DNA of 64,000 nt from Gossypium raimondii (GCF_025698545.1 NC_068567.1:5704001-5768000), one strand, 5' to 3'; shown: positions 47,379 through 60,050, numbered from the stretch's first letter. Made by a program: numbers and translations. Notes: generated by a model from the letters alone, not told the origin.

Positions 47379-50300
47379 TCATTCGATAATGTAAGACCGT
47401 TTCGACAAACACCTGCGTATCGTTACTGCAAACTCACCAACCTTGTTAGGGTGGAGAAAGACTGCACAGATCCCCAAGCAAATAGCAGCAGTAGCAACTA
47501 CAAATAAGGCGGGACAAGATCTCAACGTTGTGGTGGCAAAAATGGTACTACACGATTTTCTCGGGAGCTCCTTGCTAAGGTTCACATTCATAACAATTTC
47601 TTTGTTTAAAAGCGGAACAGTCTCACTTCGAGTCAAAGTAGTTGATGCCATCATTGTTTGGAATTTAGCATTAGTCCTTTCCCCCAAGTCCTGCAAATAA
47701 AACATCATTATTAGAAGCAAAACATGTATTATATGTAAAAGCTGTATAAATGACATTGGAGGTTTCCAAAACTCCCCTCATACTCTCCTCAACGGGATCT
47801 TATCTTTCGTAACGGAACATATTTGCTCCTCAGTAACCAAAATGAAGACAATGCAAACTTATGTTACTTGGACTTGGTGTAAGTGTCAGATACTAGTATG
47901 TTCTCAAAACACAATTTCTTCCAGGCTATATCTCCATACCCATGTCCTAATAAGCACAGAACACTACTGTGGAACAGGGTACTTTAATAAAAAAGAGAAG
48001 TCAGAACAACATGCATGTTACAAAGATATACAAAACCATTGTGCTAAAATTAAAAGAAAGAAAACTATATTGGCGTATGCAACAAAATTCTCAGTCCTCA
48101 CCTGAGAACCATTTGGGACAAATAGGCCATCATTTTTTAAGCTGCTCTGAGAATTCCATTTTCCTTCTTGCTCGATGTACTCTGAAAGAAGCACCGGCCT
48201 TTCACCTTCTTGAAGCTTGTTATTAAGGATATCTCTACCGTAATCCATATACTTCTTTAATAACCTTGTATCAGGATCATCGGTTCCATTAAACCCAGCC
48301 TCCTCCACCACATTCTTAAGATTTTGTAAGACTTTCTTCAAAATGACAGTTGATTTGTTTTGTATGAGAAAATTCAATAAACAATTGAATCTCTGAATTT
48401 GAGAAGAGGCCATAGTTTCTTGAAAATTCTCCGATTTAGGCTCCCTCAATAACCATGCTATATCTAAAACAAGTTCAGAATATGCTTTTTGTCGCCAAGT
48501 TGATGTTTCACATGACGACCTATTGGCAGAAATCTGTGATCCTCCCCAAAAAAGAGAGGCATCAAATCCCTGCTGTATCACCTTCATCTCAGAACAAACG
48601 TCCTTGTCCCCAATTAGGACGGGAATAAAATTTGATAATCCAGACTGATTCTCAACCTAGAAAACAAATCCATAAATTTTATTAAAGAAAAAATGCCCCA
48701 GTATGATAAATATATTATGTTAAAACCTCACTCAGACTGATACTAATTTGTCGTATCTCATATTGGGGAGAAAAAATGGTTATTTCATATAATTGTAATA
48801 ATCTTATAGCCGATAGCAATAGCCAAAGAAAAAGTATTGAATGCAAGTCCTCTATCCATTTAACAAGATGGACAAGCACGGATTTTAAAATGTAATGCTT
48901 TGTCAAATTTCTCTGAGATGAAACCCAAATATCGAGATAGAACTTTCACGATACCCACCTCAATGAATACGGGGCCAAAGAGATCTGATTCAGTTTGAGG
49001 GACGTATATTTTGTATAATAGATGATCACAACTAGAAGAACCCTCTGTAGCATTGACATGTGCGGAAGCAAGACAATAATCATACGGTAGATACCTTCCA
49101 GCAAAAGATACTAGAAACCTGGAATAATTATCATCTTTCTTAAGCATTATATTATAACAGTAGACCATTCTGGCATAACACAAAAGAAGAGTTGAAATAT
49201 ATAAATAGGTCCAATATGATCTACCTGCCACCCTTCCCCCAAAAAAATATTAAGTAATAAAACCACTGTCATTAATGATAACAATGATACCCTGAAATTT
49301 CAAAGAAATGTCCCATATAGCCCCAACCTATGAACTTCAATCTCATGCAGAAAAAAACGGATCATATACGGGAGATGAGGGATTATAGAAGAGTTGCCAA
49401 CAAAAGAAGGAAAAAATGTAATAAAGACAAGAAAGAGAAGAAAAAAGAAGGTAATGTCCATACTGAAGTTTGGGCTGCAGCAAATTACTTCCACAAGCAA
49501 CAAACTCCATTGGCTTGCCAGCCTCAAAACATGAAGGATGAACATAATGAAGTCTTGGGGCCTGCACCCCCATGTCAAGTTTCACCAAAGAACTTCCACC
49601 TACACACACAAGAGACCTTAATCACACTTCGAGGACTGAGACAACTAAATAAATCAAATGCAGCCACCTAAAAGACTGAAGAATTTAAACCAGGAACAAG
49701 GCATTGTAGAATAGATACGAAATCAAGCCTAATCCACCTTAAAGAATCTTAAATCCTGCAACTTGCACACAGCTTAGCTGAAGGTACCAAATGACCAAAC
49801 ATGATGATCAAATTCACCCACTCTACATTATCTTCCAGAAATTTTAATCATCCACTTAAAGGCTTTTCAAATGCATTAAAATGTTAAATAAAATGGAAAT
49901 CATATGTTAGGTTGTTAGTGAAATTTACATTTTATTCTTACCTTTACTGGCACGGAAAATCATGTTGTTAAGATGAATAGTCATGAGGCCTCTCCCATGC
50001 AGCATCCTTCCAGGTGTAAAGACAAAGTCATGCATGTAGGTCATTGGATTTTCAGATAACTGTTTGAAAGAAGAAAAAATGAGGATAATTTCTTGACAAA
50101 TCTGCCTAAAGCTTGAGAGAGGGACAGAACTGCAAGACGCAAGTGCAAGAAGATAATTTTTTTGACAGAATAATTAATCAAAATGTTTGCCTGAATTCAC
50201 ATTGACTATTGACATTAAGGAAATACAAATCAGAACATAAAAAATTCGAGAACAAGACATATTTCTTAAACTTCTACGAAGTAGATATTCATGAAGGCAA

Positions 50301-51577
50301 TTCTTGCTTCGCATCCACAGTAAGCATCAAATTTCCACCGTTATAACATATTGTATCTTATGTACATTCTAAGTTATTTAATCTAATAAACCATAATACC
50401 AAATAATAATTGTTGCTGATAAATACATAGAGGTTACAAATACCAGATTAAAACTCAAGACTTCTAGAAACCATGTAGTTAAGGAAATGTAAACAAAGAA
50501 TTTTCTCTTATGTTATTGGCTTCAAATTCGACTATGATGTGTGTGATGACGAGTCTGCCTGGTCAAATATAGACCAGATATAAGCTAAAATGATTTAAAT
50601 TAAAGCCAACTGATTGAACCATTACCTTCATCCACATATTCTTTGGCATTGAAATAAACACAGTCAAGATTGTGCAACCAGGGCGGATGTAGCCTTCCAA
50701 CTCAACAGGCATATCAGCCAACCATTGAAAAATCTGCAATTAAGTTAACCATGTATCAATCAATTCCTCAGGTCTCTAACAGCAAAAATGGTTATATTTA
50801 TTTAAATACTAAACTGTAAGAATATTCTTTAAAATACTTGGTGCCGAAGTCTTCGTGGGAATTCTGCCGGATTCCAATCATAAAGCTTGAATGAGATCCT
50901 GCCTGTAGGGCACTACAATGAAACACAAAATCAGTATATATATTACCGGCAAGCTTCCTCCTATGAACAAAATTGAATGTACAACACAGCTAGCATGTAA
51001 AAATCAAAGAACCCACCATGGATGAGTAAGCAGTCCTATTGTCATGGTAAGAAGTAGAAATGGAAAACTTCAAGTCCTCTTTCCCTCCATCAGTTCCAGT
51101 GTCAATAAGAGCTACAGTGCTATCATTATTAACAGTCTGCAACATGGGAGCTGAGCAATCTGCAGAAACAAGCCCATCCTCAGACTCAAAGGGAGGGTCT
51201 TCAGCTGTCTGGCCACTCAAGCTTAAATCATCTGTATATCACAAATAATAAATTATTTTCAACAAGGAAAAATTACAGGTCCTACAAGAAAGGATCATTC
51301 AATTCCACAACAAGCTGCCATAAATCAAATCTATAGAACCTTTTCCTGCTTCACCATCACAAGCAATGTCTTCACTTTGCACAGCCCCTAGAGATTCTTT
51401 GTTGACTTCAGTCTTAGAACCAACAGGCTTCCTTCGCCGCCTATTGTTATGACGCTCTAGTTTCCTTCGACAACTTCTTTTACCTTCATCAAAATCCGAC
51501 AACAGGTGAAACCTGACAAGTAATTGATAGGCAAATAAACATTTTAATACAAGAAATACCAATAACAAATAATAATG

Positions 51578-51608
<31 letters not shown>

Positions 51609-54329
51609 TAATAATAATAAAGGAAGAAAGAAAAGATACAGTAAGGTTCAAGCTGTAACATTTAACCAAAAATAACCATTCATTGTCTAAACTCTAAAAA
51701 TTAAAAAAATATAGATCACTTCTAGTTCTAGGCTTCCATTAACCAAAAACACTAAGATAATATTTGGAAAGCCACCTAGTAACTGGATTTGGGTGTAATT
51801 ACTTGTAATTACACAATAATAGTATGTTTGGATAACTATTGTGATTGATGGGTCCCACCGAATTGGGTGTAATTGAAGCACCCCAATTACACTTTTCAAT
51901 TCTTAGGGGGAGGGTGAGAATTAGAGTAATTAAACCAGTAATTACACTCAAATCCAATTTTAAAAAATATTATAAAAATAATTTTAAAAATTATATTATA
52001 AGAATGAACACGTATGAGTGTCTAGGATAATTATGGGAAAAATTTCTTATATTATAAATCTTAAAAAATTATTATAAAAATAATTTGTGTATTTTATAAA
52101 GTTATAACAAAAATATATATTATTTAATCTTAAAATTTAAATTTATGACCAAACAGTTTATTATAAAAATAATTTACATGTTATAAAAGTGTTATAATTT
52201 ATTTATTTATAAAAAATTATGGCCAAAAAGAATGGACATAACTTATTTATATGTCCATGCAATATATTATAAAATAATATACTTATTCTTAAAAAGTTTG
52301 TTATAGTTATTTTTATCATAACTTATTTATAAAACAAAACTTTCTAAAATTATTACAAAAATTATATTATTTATAAGAAGTGTTATAAAAGGTTTGAACA
52401 ATTTATAAAAGAAATTTATAAACGTTATATATTATAAAGTTTATATTATTTTTAATTAATTTACGTATTATAAAAGAGATATAATCTAGCATAAGTCTTT
52501 CTCCAAATTAAGTTTTTATAAATAAAGCTACAAACTATCTAGACTATGAACCCAAATATATTAAGGTCAATGCTAATTATGCAAATAGAAAAAGTTATTC
52601 TTGCATCATATCATGGGATATGATAACATTTTAGAGAATGTTGCCAGACACAAGCATCATAAACAGCTCGGGAACTATTTACTTTAAAGACATTCAAGGC
52701 TTCGAAATGTGGTTGAGAAGACATTTGTCGTTCTAAAAAAATGTTTCCCATGTTAACAACACTACCTTAGTCTAGCATAAAAGAAAAGGTTGGATCGTAC
52801 CAGCATAGAGCATATTTCATAACTTCAATGATAGGTGAAATTGAGATGATCCATACTTCAAAGACTACACGAAAAAAAAGAGATCTTAATAATCTTAATG
52901 ATGCAAATTCAAATTCAGATGATGATTAACTCGATCAAGGAAAATAGATGATGATACGGAGCATATGTTATATAATGTTTATTTTTTTATTATTTTACTA
53001 GTAATCATATTATCAACTACTTTTTAGACTAACATAATATATATGATGATTTAATTTTAATATTTATTTATTTATTTAGAACTTATTTTTATCATACTAA
53101 TAATTTTTATAGTAATTAATCTTTTTAAAACTATAACTTATGTAATTATATAATTACAATTTGTACTATCAAATATGATATTGGGAATTACAATGTTTTT
53201 CACTTTATCAGCCAAACACATCTAAGGAATTACGATTCTTTGTAATTACAAAGAGGATAGTAATTACAGTGTCATTCAATTACTCTGTGTTATCCAAACA
53301 CATCATAATACAATGTTTAGGAACATGAATTTGAAGGCTTGGATTTGGAATTCATTTGCTATATAAATTGTGAGAAATATACGCATACATTATGTATTAG
53401 TTAATTGAGTTTCAATAGATTATATATTTGAAAGGCATCCAACTATCTACTCAATTAAATATCCATAGGAATCAAAATCCAATCTTAAGTTACCAAAGAC
53501 TACCTAATTGCAATCTGCAAATGCCATTAGACTGGGAAAGACAAGAAATTGAATTACAACTTCATGGCTACACTCAATTGTTACTTTCCCTATTTATTTT
53601 CGGCAAAATTAAATGTAATTTTAATTATGCCTTCAATCAAACAAACAAAAAAAAAACACTCAACAATCAACAATTAAGTATAATTCATAAGCAGATAAAC
53701 TTCAGCTTAAGGCAGTGTTAAAAAAAATAGCAGAAAAATAAGAAAAGAGAGTCAAATAGAGCTTACTTGCCACACTGTTGGCAATATCTCTTGCTTTCAC
53801 CATTGATCAAAACGGTGCTCGAGTTCGCACACTGGAGACAAACTCGATGCCTTCTATGGTAACCTTTAAGTTCAGTAATATCCACTTCGCAACCCGGAAC
53901 TTGGCACCGAGACGTCCCTGACCCGACCCGTCCAGTTCGGGCTCGCTTCTTTCCCGGAGCCCCCGCCTCTTCTTCTTCAAGCTTCTCCATTTGCTCGTCA
54001 ATCTCGGGGCAAGCGCAAGGCACTCGACCAGTTAGAAAATTCGAACAAGTCATCCTCGGGTCCCGCTTCCTGACACGATCGGGTCCGGACACTGGTTCCG
54101 GATCCGGAACTGAAGGAGACGCTTCAAACGGAGGAGTATACATGTTACCGTCGTCAAGGGAGATAGAGAAGTGATCGTCTAAGGTGAAGTCCAGGAGATC
54201 GCCCCAGTCCCAAACGGAGGAAGAAGAGGGGTCGGGTTCGGTCACCGGAAGATGCACATCCATTTGGGGATCCTTAGACCGAGGAGAGCCACGTGGCGTT
54301 GTGTTGGGAGAAGATGCAGGTTGTTCCAT
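47379..54329 (-). CDS. SPL7: SPL7, copper-response SBP-box transcription factor
   Basis: Ten exons join in phase: 53767-54329, 51340-51512, 51017-51231, 50838-50912, 50626-50733, 49942-50059, 49464-49599, 48959-49118, 48102-48656, 47379-47690, giving 804 residues (Arabidopsis SPL7, At5g18830, has about 800). SPL7 turns on copper uptake genes and miR398-type microRNAs when copper is low, by binding GTAC elements. The SBP domain spans about 141-217: first zinc site Cys142, Cys147, Cys164, Cys167, where most SPLs have His at the last place; second site Cys183, Cys186, His190, Cys202; then the basic KRSCRRKLERHNNRRRRKP tail that doubles as a nuclear signal. The N-terminus is acidic with a WDWGDLLDF segment. 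The long C-terminal part (CPTGRISFKLYDWNPAEFPR, then IRPGCTILTVFISMPK) is that of large SPLs. A hydrophobic stretch at about 760-781 is a likely membrane anchor. Confidence 0.95.
51569..51621. repeat. ATA trinucleotide microsatellite in SPL7 intron 1
   Basis: About 17 AAT/ATA units, slightly interrupted, just upstream (gene sense) of SPL7 exon 2. Confidence 0.9.
51820..53308 (+). mobile_element. PIF/Harbinger transposon relic inside SPL7 intron 1
   Basis: Ends are inverted: TATGTTTGGATAAC at the left and, read backwards, TGTGTTTGGATAAC at the right. Inside, plus strand about 52686-52750 reads RLRNVVEKTFVVLKKCFP, and about 52793-52835 reads IVPA then SIFHNFNDR. Both match the C-terminal part of PIF/Harbinger transposases (the VVERTFGVLKKRFP and VPACCVLHNFIR signatures). 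The frame is broken by stops and large parts are missing. The orientation is opposite to SPL7. The element makes up most of the 2.25-kb intron. Confidence 0.7.
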
Positions 54330-55439
54330 GACAACAAAAACCCTAGTTAGGTTAGGTGGGTGGTTCGATTAGTTGACGGAGACGCTCCGAATAAACGGGT
54401 AGGTCTGGTCAAATTAATTAATTTTTAAAAATATCCCTTCTTTTTTTTAACTTATACTGTTTCTTTTTCTTCATTTTTTGTGAAATGAATAAATCATGTT
54501 TGAAATGACGAAAATGTGCAGACTCAATCAAATTGAATATTGTAAATTTTCAATTGTACTTTTTTTTCCAAAAGAAATTCCACTATTTCCATAATTGGTT
54601 GGATCGGAAATAGGTCGAATTATCAATACAGAAAGATGAGTAAGTTGATTGATTTGTGAATCGATATATATTGATTGAATCGATTTTTTCTAATTTTTAA
54701 TATTTTTATCATTTTTAATAATTTATTTGATTAAATCAATCAAATCAGTCGAGTTGGTCAAACTAAAAACCAATGACTTGTATAGTTCAATAGTTCTAAA
54801 AACCTCAAAAAAAATTATTTCATAACTCAAATGCAACTCAATATAAACACCAAAGCCACTAAAGGCCCGAAATCAAGAGACCAAACATAACAAAACAACG
54901 ACCAAGCGTACTCTCAACTCAAAGAACACAAATTGCGAGTTTCGTGTTTTTACATTTTATGGTTTTAATAAAATGTGATTGATAAAAATAATATTACTAA
55001 AAATGTTATTTATAATGTTTGATATACATTGAAAAATATTAATTAAAATCTCAAGAAAATGATATGTTTAATACCTTAAATATTTTCTTAGAAATGTAAT
55101 GTTACTTTACAAATTTACCCTTACTAAATAAAAGATAATGTTAATATATTTTAATATTTTAATAATATTTTTTATTAACAAATATTTAAATTAATTCAAA
55201 AGGTATAATTTTACTCCGTTTTAATTGAATCCATTACATGAATGCATTTGAAAAATAGCTTGCATATTAACTCAAGATAGTGAAGATATGCACCATTTTT
55301 TCTCATTGCATTGCATGTATAAATTCAAGTGTATTTATGTATTGTATATATGTCTTGAAATTATCTTAATACTCAAAATTGATATCAATGAAAAATATTT
55401 TTTTAAATATAAGAAAAGAATATATAAACTGTTGATACA
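54330..55439. other. Upstream region of SPL7 and A/T-rich spacer
   Basis: The promoter of SPL7 should lie just above 54329. At 54600-54780 there is a degraded repeat rich in GATTGA and TCGATT motifs. No other gene is recognisable. Confidence 0.4.
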
Positions 55440-55930
55440 ATGTACAATAAGGAGGAGGATATGGTGGTGAAGAAGATATCGGTTCACCTAGTGAGGTAGA
55501 GAGCCAACAAGGGATAAGATGATAGTTTGAGAACTAAGAAGAGAGCTAGAGAGAAAGAATGCTTCAAGGTTACTAGAGAGGCCAAAAAGGATCCCTTTAT
55601 CATCATCTAGGAGGATATATATAGTGAAGATCCTCTTGTCTGCTAATGTGACATGATAGGACATTGTAGAGGTTTGCCATCAAAATGTGCAAGGGGTGCA
55701 AGACGTGCGAGATATGCGCCGTAGGTCCCATTCCATTAATGATAGTACGAGGTTGTTACGCTTAGGTGGAGTCCATTAATCATTAGAGGCGTGTTCACAC
55801 TTATAAAGTGGGTGCCTCTTAGGGACACTTACTAAAGGAGTGGCTAGTTGATGGGTAGTATACGCCCCCAAGGAGTGAGTGGGTGGTCTAGGTTCCATGC
55901 TCAAGTGGCTAGTCAATTGAAAAAATGAAA
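55440..55930. other. GC-richer island, possible retroelement fragment
   Basis: About 490 bp with clearly higher G+C than its surroundings, containing GAGAGCCAACAAGGGATAAG and ATATGCGCCGTAGGTCCCAT. I see no open frame or domain. The abrupt composition change suggests a fragment of a larger transposable element, but I cannot assign a family. Confidence 0.3.
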
Positions 55931-56433
55931 ATAGAAAATATCTTCAGAAATTATACGGAGCCTAATTCTCTTACTAATTATTAAGAGAATCACTTTCCAT
56001 TACTTGTGAAAAAACATCTCATAAAGGTATGTTTTATTCTAAGAAAACTAAACCTTTTTTTTCATTTCGAATCATATCCTAACCAATTAAAAACAATTAT
56101 ATATTAAGATTAAAAACAACATTACCAATAAAATTAATTGTGAAAACATTAAAATCAATGATAAAATATGTACTTAAATTAAAAAAAAAGTATACAAGTG
56201 AGAATAAAAATTATTAGACTAAAATTTATATATAATAAAATTTTGAAATAATTTTGTTTTATAAAATTATATTAAATTATGATTTTATTAAAATAACAAT
56301 ATATAATATTTTTCTTTATTTTTATTACTGATGAATTATTTATTGTTTATGGATCCAAGTGTAGGTGGAGATGTGAAATGGAAATAAGGTTGTATAGAAA
56401 AAATTAATATTTAAGGATAAAAAGAAAATTAAA
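55931..56433. other. A/T-rich spacer
   Basis: No recognisable feature. Confidence 0.5.
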
Positions 56434-56860
56434 GGTTAAATGTTGCTATCAATCTTTGTACTTTACAGAAGTAGTCGATTTAGTCCCTATACTTTAATTT
56501 GGTCAATTTTAATCTTTGTACTTTTCAAAATCTAAGATTCCAATCCATACCAAGCGGTTACTGTTAAATTTATTATATGTGTAATGTCATTCCACTTATT
56601 ATTTTCACATATTACTCACTAAAATTCAGTTAATGGATTAACAATCGTCATTTGCGTCAAGCCTGAAATATCAAATTAGTAAAGTATAGGAACTTAGAAT
56701 GATCCAATTGGAGAATATGAACTAAGTCTATAATTGTATGCATAGAATAGGAATAGTAATTAAACTTAAAATGCACAAAGATTAAAATTGGCCAAATTAA
56801 AGTATAAGGATTAAATCTACAACTTTTACAAAGTATTGAGACTAATAACAAAATTTAGCC
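56434..56860. mobile_element. Fold-back MITE, 427 bp
   Basis: Inverted ends of about 95 bp: the left begins GGTTAAATGTTGCTATCAAT and the right, read backwards, begins GGCTAAATTTTGTTATTAGT. Both contain CTTTAATTTGG(T/C)CAATTTTAATC. Possible 9-bp flanks are AAAATTAAA and AGAAATAAA, 7 of 9 matching, which would fit a Mutator-like element. No coding capacity. Confidence 0.6.
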
Positions 56861-57079
56861 AGAAATAAATAAACTCATTCACAATTTTGTCACATGTGAA
56901 CAAACTAGAGGTTCTGTGGGTATTTGAGGATGTTGAATTGAATCTTTGGAGACCCACTAGAGTTGGCAAAATTTTAAGGGACCTATGATTATGAAAAAGG
57001 AAATTACAAATTATACTTTTACAATATGATCCGACATATTGCATCAAATATGATTATTTTATGCTTCTAAAAAATTATA

Positions 57080-57235
57080 CATAAACTTGATATTGCGAAT
57101 ACGAATGGAGAGTGAAATCTGCCGCTGATAATTTAGCTAATATGATGTAAGGTTTTCCTAGAATTTTTCATGTTGCTCCACCATTGGTTGATGCTCAAAT
57201 ACGAATAGGCAAACATTTCCTGTTATCGAACCTGC
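57080..57235 (+). pseudogene. Possible LINE RNase H tail
   Basis: The plus strand reads VKSAADNLANMM, a stop, then FPRIFHVAPPLVDAQIRIG, resembling the end of plant LINE RNase H-like domains (A-D-xLA, then F-xPP). It is too short to be sure. Confidence 0.3.
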
Positions 57236-57532
57236 TCCTATTGTTATAATTAGTACGTAGTTGATGTTGTTTTTATCTTGTTACCAATATATATATACAC
57301 ACATTATTGCATCGAATAATATAAACACATTATATATACAATGTTTTAAATAATTTTCATTAAAAATCCAAAAAAAAAAAAAACACACTCAAAGCCAATA
57401 TAAATATTGATTTTAATATTTTACCTATACTTTACATGCATCACAAATGACGACCGACCTGAACAAAAATGGAAAGCAAACAAACAAGACCTGTTTGGAA
57501 AGAAGGAAAATTAAGAAAGAAAATAATTCAAA

Positions 57533-57913
57533 TCAAGGGTATCCAACAGCCATGCAAGTCTCCCAAAACAGCCTATCTTCCATTCCATCCATGACTTCCC
57601 TGCACAAGTCCATACCCAAACCAGGTCTTTCATCTCCATCTTCATCATCATTACAACCAATCAAATCTTGATCATCACCATCATCATCATCAAGAAATTT
57701 AAGAATTGCTTGATAAAAATCATCGAGGCTTTCTGTACCGATCGTGTCGCAGCTACACGACTCCGCATCATCTTCATCACCACCACTGCCAGCCACCGTG
57801 ACCGTAGTTATATCCATGGATGATGATTCGGAATCGTGCTCGGAGTCGCCGCTATCTTCGATGAGGAAGAAACAAGAAATATCGAGCATCTTGTCGTCCA
57901 TATGTTTATTCAA
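57533..57913 (-). CDS. Small acidic plant protein of unknown function
   Basis: A single-exon open frame of 126 residues (122 if the second in-frame ATG at 57901, MDDKML, is used). It is very acidic, with runs such as GGDEDDAESCSCD, FLDDDDGDD and NDDEDGDE. Its ends look conserved in style: MLDISCFFLIEDSGDSE at the start, and MEDRLFWETCMAVGYP at the C-terminus. I do not recognise the family and assign no function. There is no signal peptide or membrane segment. The codons avoid the A/T bias of the surroundings, and a TATA box lies 64 bp upstream, so I consider it a real gene. The high content of GAT/GAC repeats makes a purely chance frame unlikely. Confidence 0.65.
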   Translation of the reverse strand: MNKHMDDKMLDISCFFLIEDSGDSEHDSESSSMDITTVTVAGSGGDEDDAESCSCDTIGTESLDDFYQAILKFLDDDDGDDQDLIGCNDDEDGDERPGLGMDLCREVMDGMEDRLFWETCMAVGYP

Positions 57914-57976
57914 TAATAGTGTACTACTGTTCTATTGAGACTTTTATGTGTGTGTGTTCTAAATGTTTTATTCATG

Positions 57977-57984
57977 TATTTATA
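57977..57984 (-). promoter_or_regulatory. TATA box of the acidic-protein gene
   Basis: Minus-strand TATAAATA, 64 bp above the first ATG of the 57533-57913 frame. Transcription would begin about 30 bp before that ATG. Confidence 0.5.
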
Positions 57985-59175
57985 TCGTTTTATTTAATGA
58001 ACACGTTGTTGTCAAATGTCAAGTGAAGCATTGACTATACCCATTTATTTTTTATTTTGGAGTTGAAAAGGGTGTTAGGTTTTTGCTTGAACCATCCAAT
58101 TTGTATTAGTGGGGGGCTTTCATGTCATCCTCAATCTTCATCTCTATGATCACGATGTCAGATTGAAATTCGAAAAAATCGAATCTGTTTAATTGATTGT
58201 ATCTAGATCCCTTCTTAATATTTATGGGTCTTAGACCAAATAATAAATTGGATTCTTTTTTTTTTTAAAAATTTATAAAATATAATATAATAAATTTTGA
58301 AAAATTTTCGGGGTCATAAGAGATGAAATATTATAGTGAAAAATTAAAAACCCTAATCATTTAATTAATTTATTTTAGTTTGAAACTTTTTTTCCGCATT
58401 AAAAGTTGAAATTTTTTTTTTGAGCCCATTCTAGTATTGGGCAACTGCACTCTCAAAACAACCCCCAAAGCTAGGCTTGATATTTGTTCATTCAATTATT
58501 TATAATAATTTTAAAATATAAATTAATAATAATTAAAATTAGAAAATATAAGAATTTTTATATTTATATAAAAACTAAAGATTTGAATGAATTGAAACAT
58601 AATGAAAAACTCTCTTCTTTTTTAAAAAAATCTTAAATAATTAAAATAAACAAAAGTTTGGGTTTTTGTTTTTCAATTTTTGTTTTTTTATCAATTTTAA
58701 ATTTCAATTTTGTATCACTAATCATAGTGGATTTATAATTGGTGTGAATAAGAAATTTTGGTATTCATTAGACTCTATTTTACTTTTATAAATAATAGAT
58801 GTAAATTTAAATAACGAATCAATATCCGAATCTATTATTCACTTTATTTTTAGACAAGGTTTAGAATGATCCTTTTCAACCTTTAAAATGAGGATAAATA
58901 TGTTTTAGCACATCCGAATCTATGTCCTCTTGCATTGACAACAATATTAATATCAACTAAGTTAAAACTCAATCAACATTTAAACATATTTTTATACCTA
59001 TTAAATATATTCAAATATTTGAAAAATAAATTCATTAATTCATTCAAATAATCCACTCAAATTTAATATAGATAACAAATGGAATTGGATTTTAGAACAA
59101 ATATACGTACTTATTGTTGGTACAAGATTTAGTTGGTCGCTCCGTTAGTCGGTTCATCTTTTTTTTTTTGCATAT
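57985..59175. other. Intergenic, A/T-rich
   Basis: The first 150 bp belong to the upstream region of the acidic-protein gene. The remainder is A/T-rich without recognisable content. Confidence 0.5.
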
Positions 59176-59808
59176 AGGGGTTAACGTTCGATCGAATTGA
59201 GTAAAAGATTTCAAGTTAATTGAGTTCACAAGTCCTATTTTGTCATTCTAACTCAATTTGAAATTTTTTTCAAATTGAGTCAAGTAAAATGAAATTCGAC
59301 TTGAGTCAAATCAAGTAAAATTGCTCGAGTTAAATTTAAAAAATTAAACATGTCAAATAAAAATATTATTATAGTATGATAAATTTGAATCATTAATTAG
59401 GTCCCAAAATTATTATTTTAGAAAATTTTTAAAATTTTAAATTTTTATATATTTTTAGAATTTTTTAAAAATTTTAGATTTTCTTTAAATATAAAATTTT
59501 AAATTTTTATAAATATTTTGAATTGTAAAATTATTTTGAATTTTTGGAAATTATTTTGATTTTTTTTGTAATTTTTGTTGAGAGAGATACCAATTTGCTT
59601 ATTTTCAAAGTTGACAGGAACCAAAAGGATATTTACACTAATCTGTTATTCAAATTATTCAAGTTATTCGAATTGTGAAATTCAACTTAACTCAACTCGA
59701 ACTCAAAACTCAAATCGAATTATTCGAGTTGACTCAAATAATTCGAATAACTCGAAATTTGAAATTCTTTTTAATTTTTTTCCAATCGAATCAAATTTTA
59801 CTCACCCC
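59176..59808. mobile_element. hAT-like non-autonomous element, copy 2
   Basis: Related to 7320-8008 through most of its length: 'TCAAGTTAATTGAGTTCACA', then 'CTATTTTGTCATTCTAACTC', 'CATGTCAAATAAAAATATTA' and a TCGAGTTGACTC-rich right part. The ends are inverted (GGGGTTAACGTTCGATCGAA and, read backwards, GGGGTGAGTAAAATTTGATT). A clear 8-bp target duplication is not visible, so the limits are approximate. Confidence 0.6.
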
Positions 59809-60050
59809 AATGACATAAATGGTTAGAGCAGGGAGAAACAAGGAAAAATCAAAATCAAAATGTCTCCCTAACAGACCCCCCTCAAAAGAGTCTTTAGAAA
59901 TTCGAATCAGATTACGAGTCGAATTCCGGTGCAGGTTTAATATAACTCAATAACACTTATATTCATATTTGATTTTACAAAAATTACAGCTACCTACTAT
60001 CATCTGGAAGAGGTGACGACCCACGTTTCCACTTTTGTCGTCCTTCTTAC

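Noticed and set aside
54184-54372. Plus-strand open frame of 62 codons
   Set aside because: Antisense to SPL7 exon 1.
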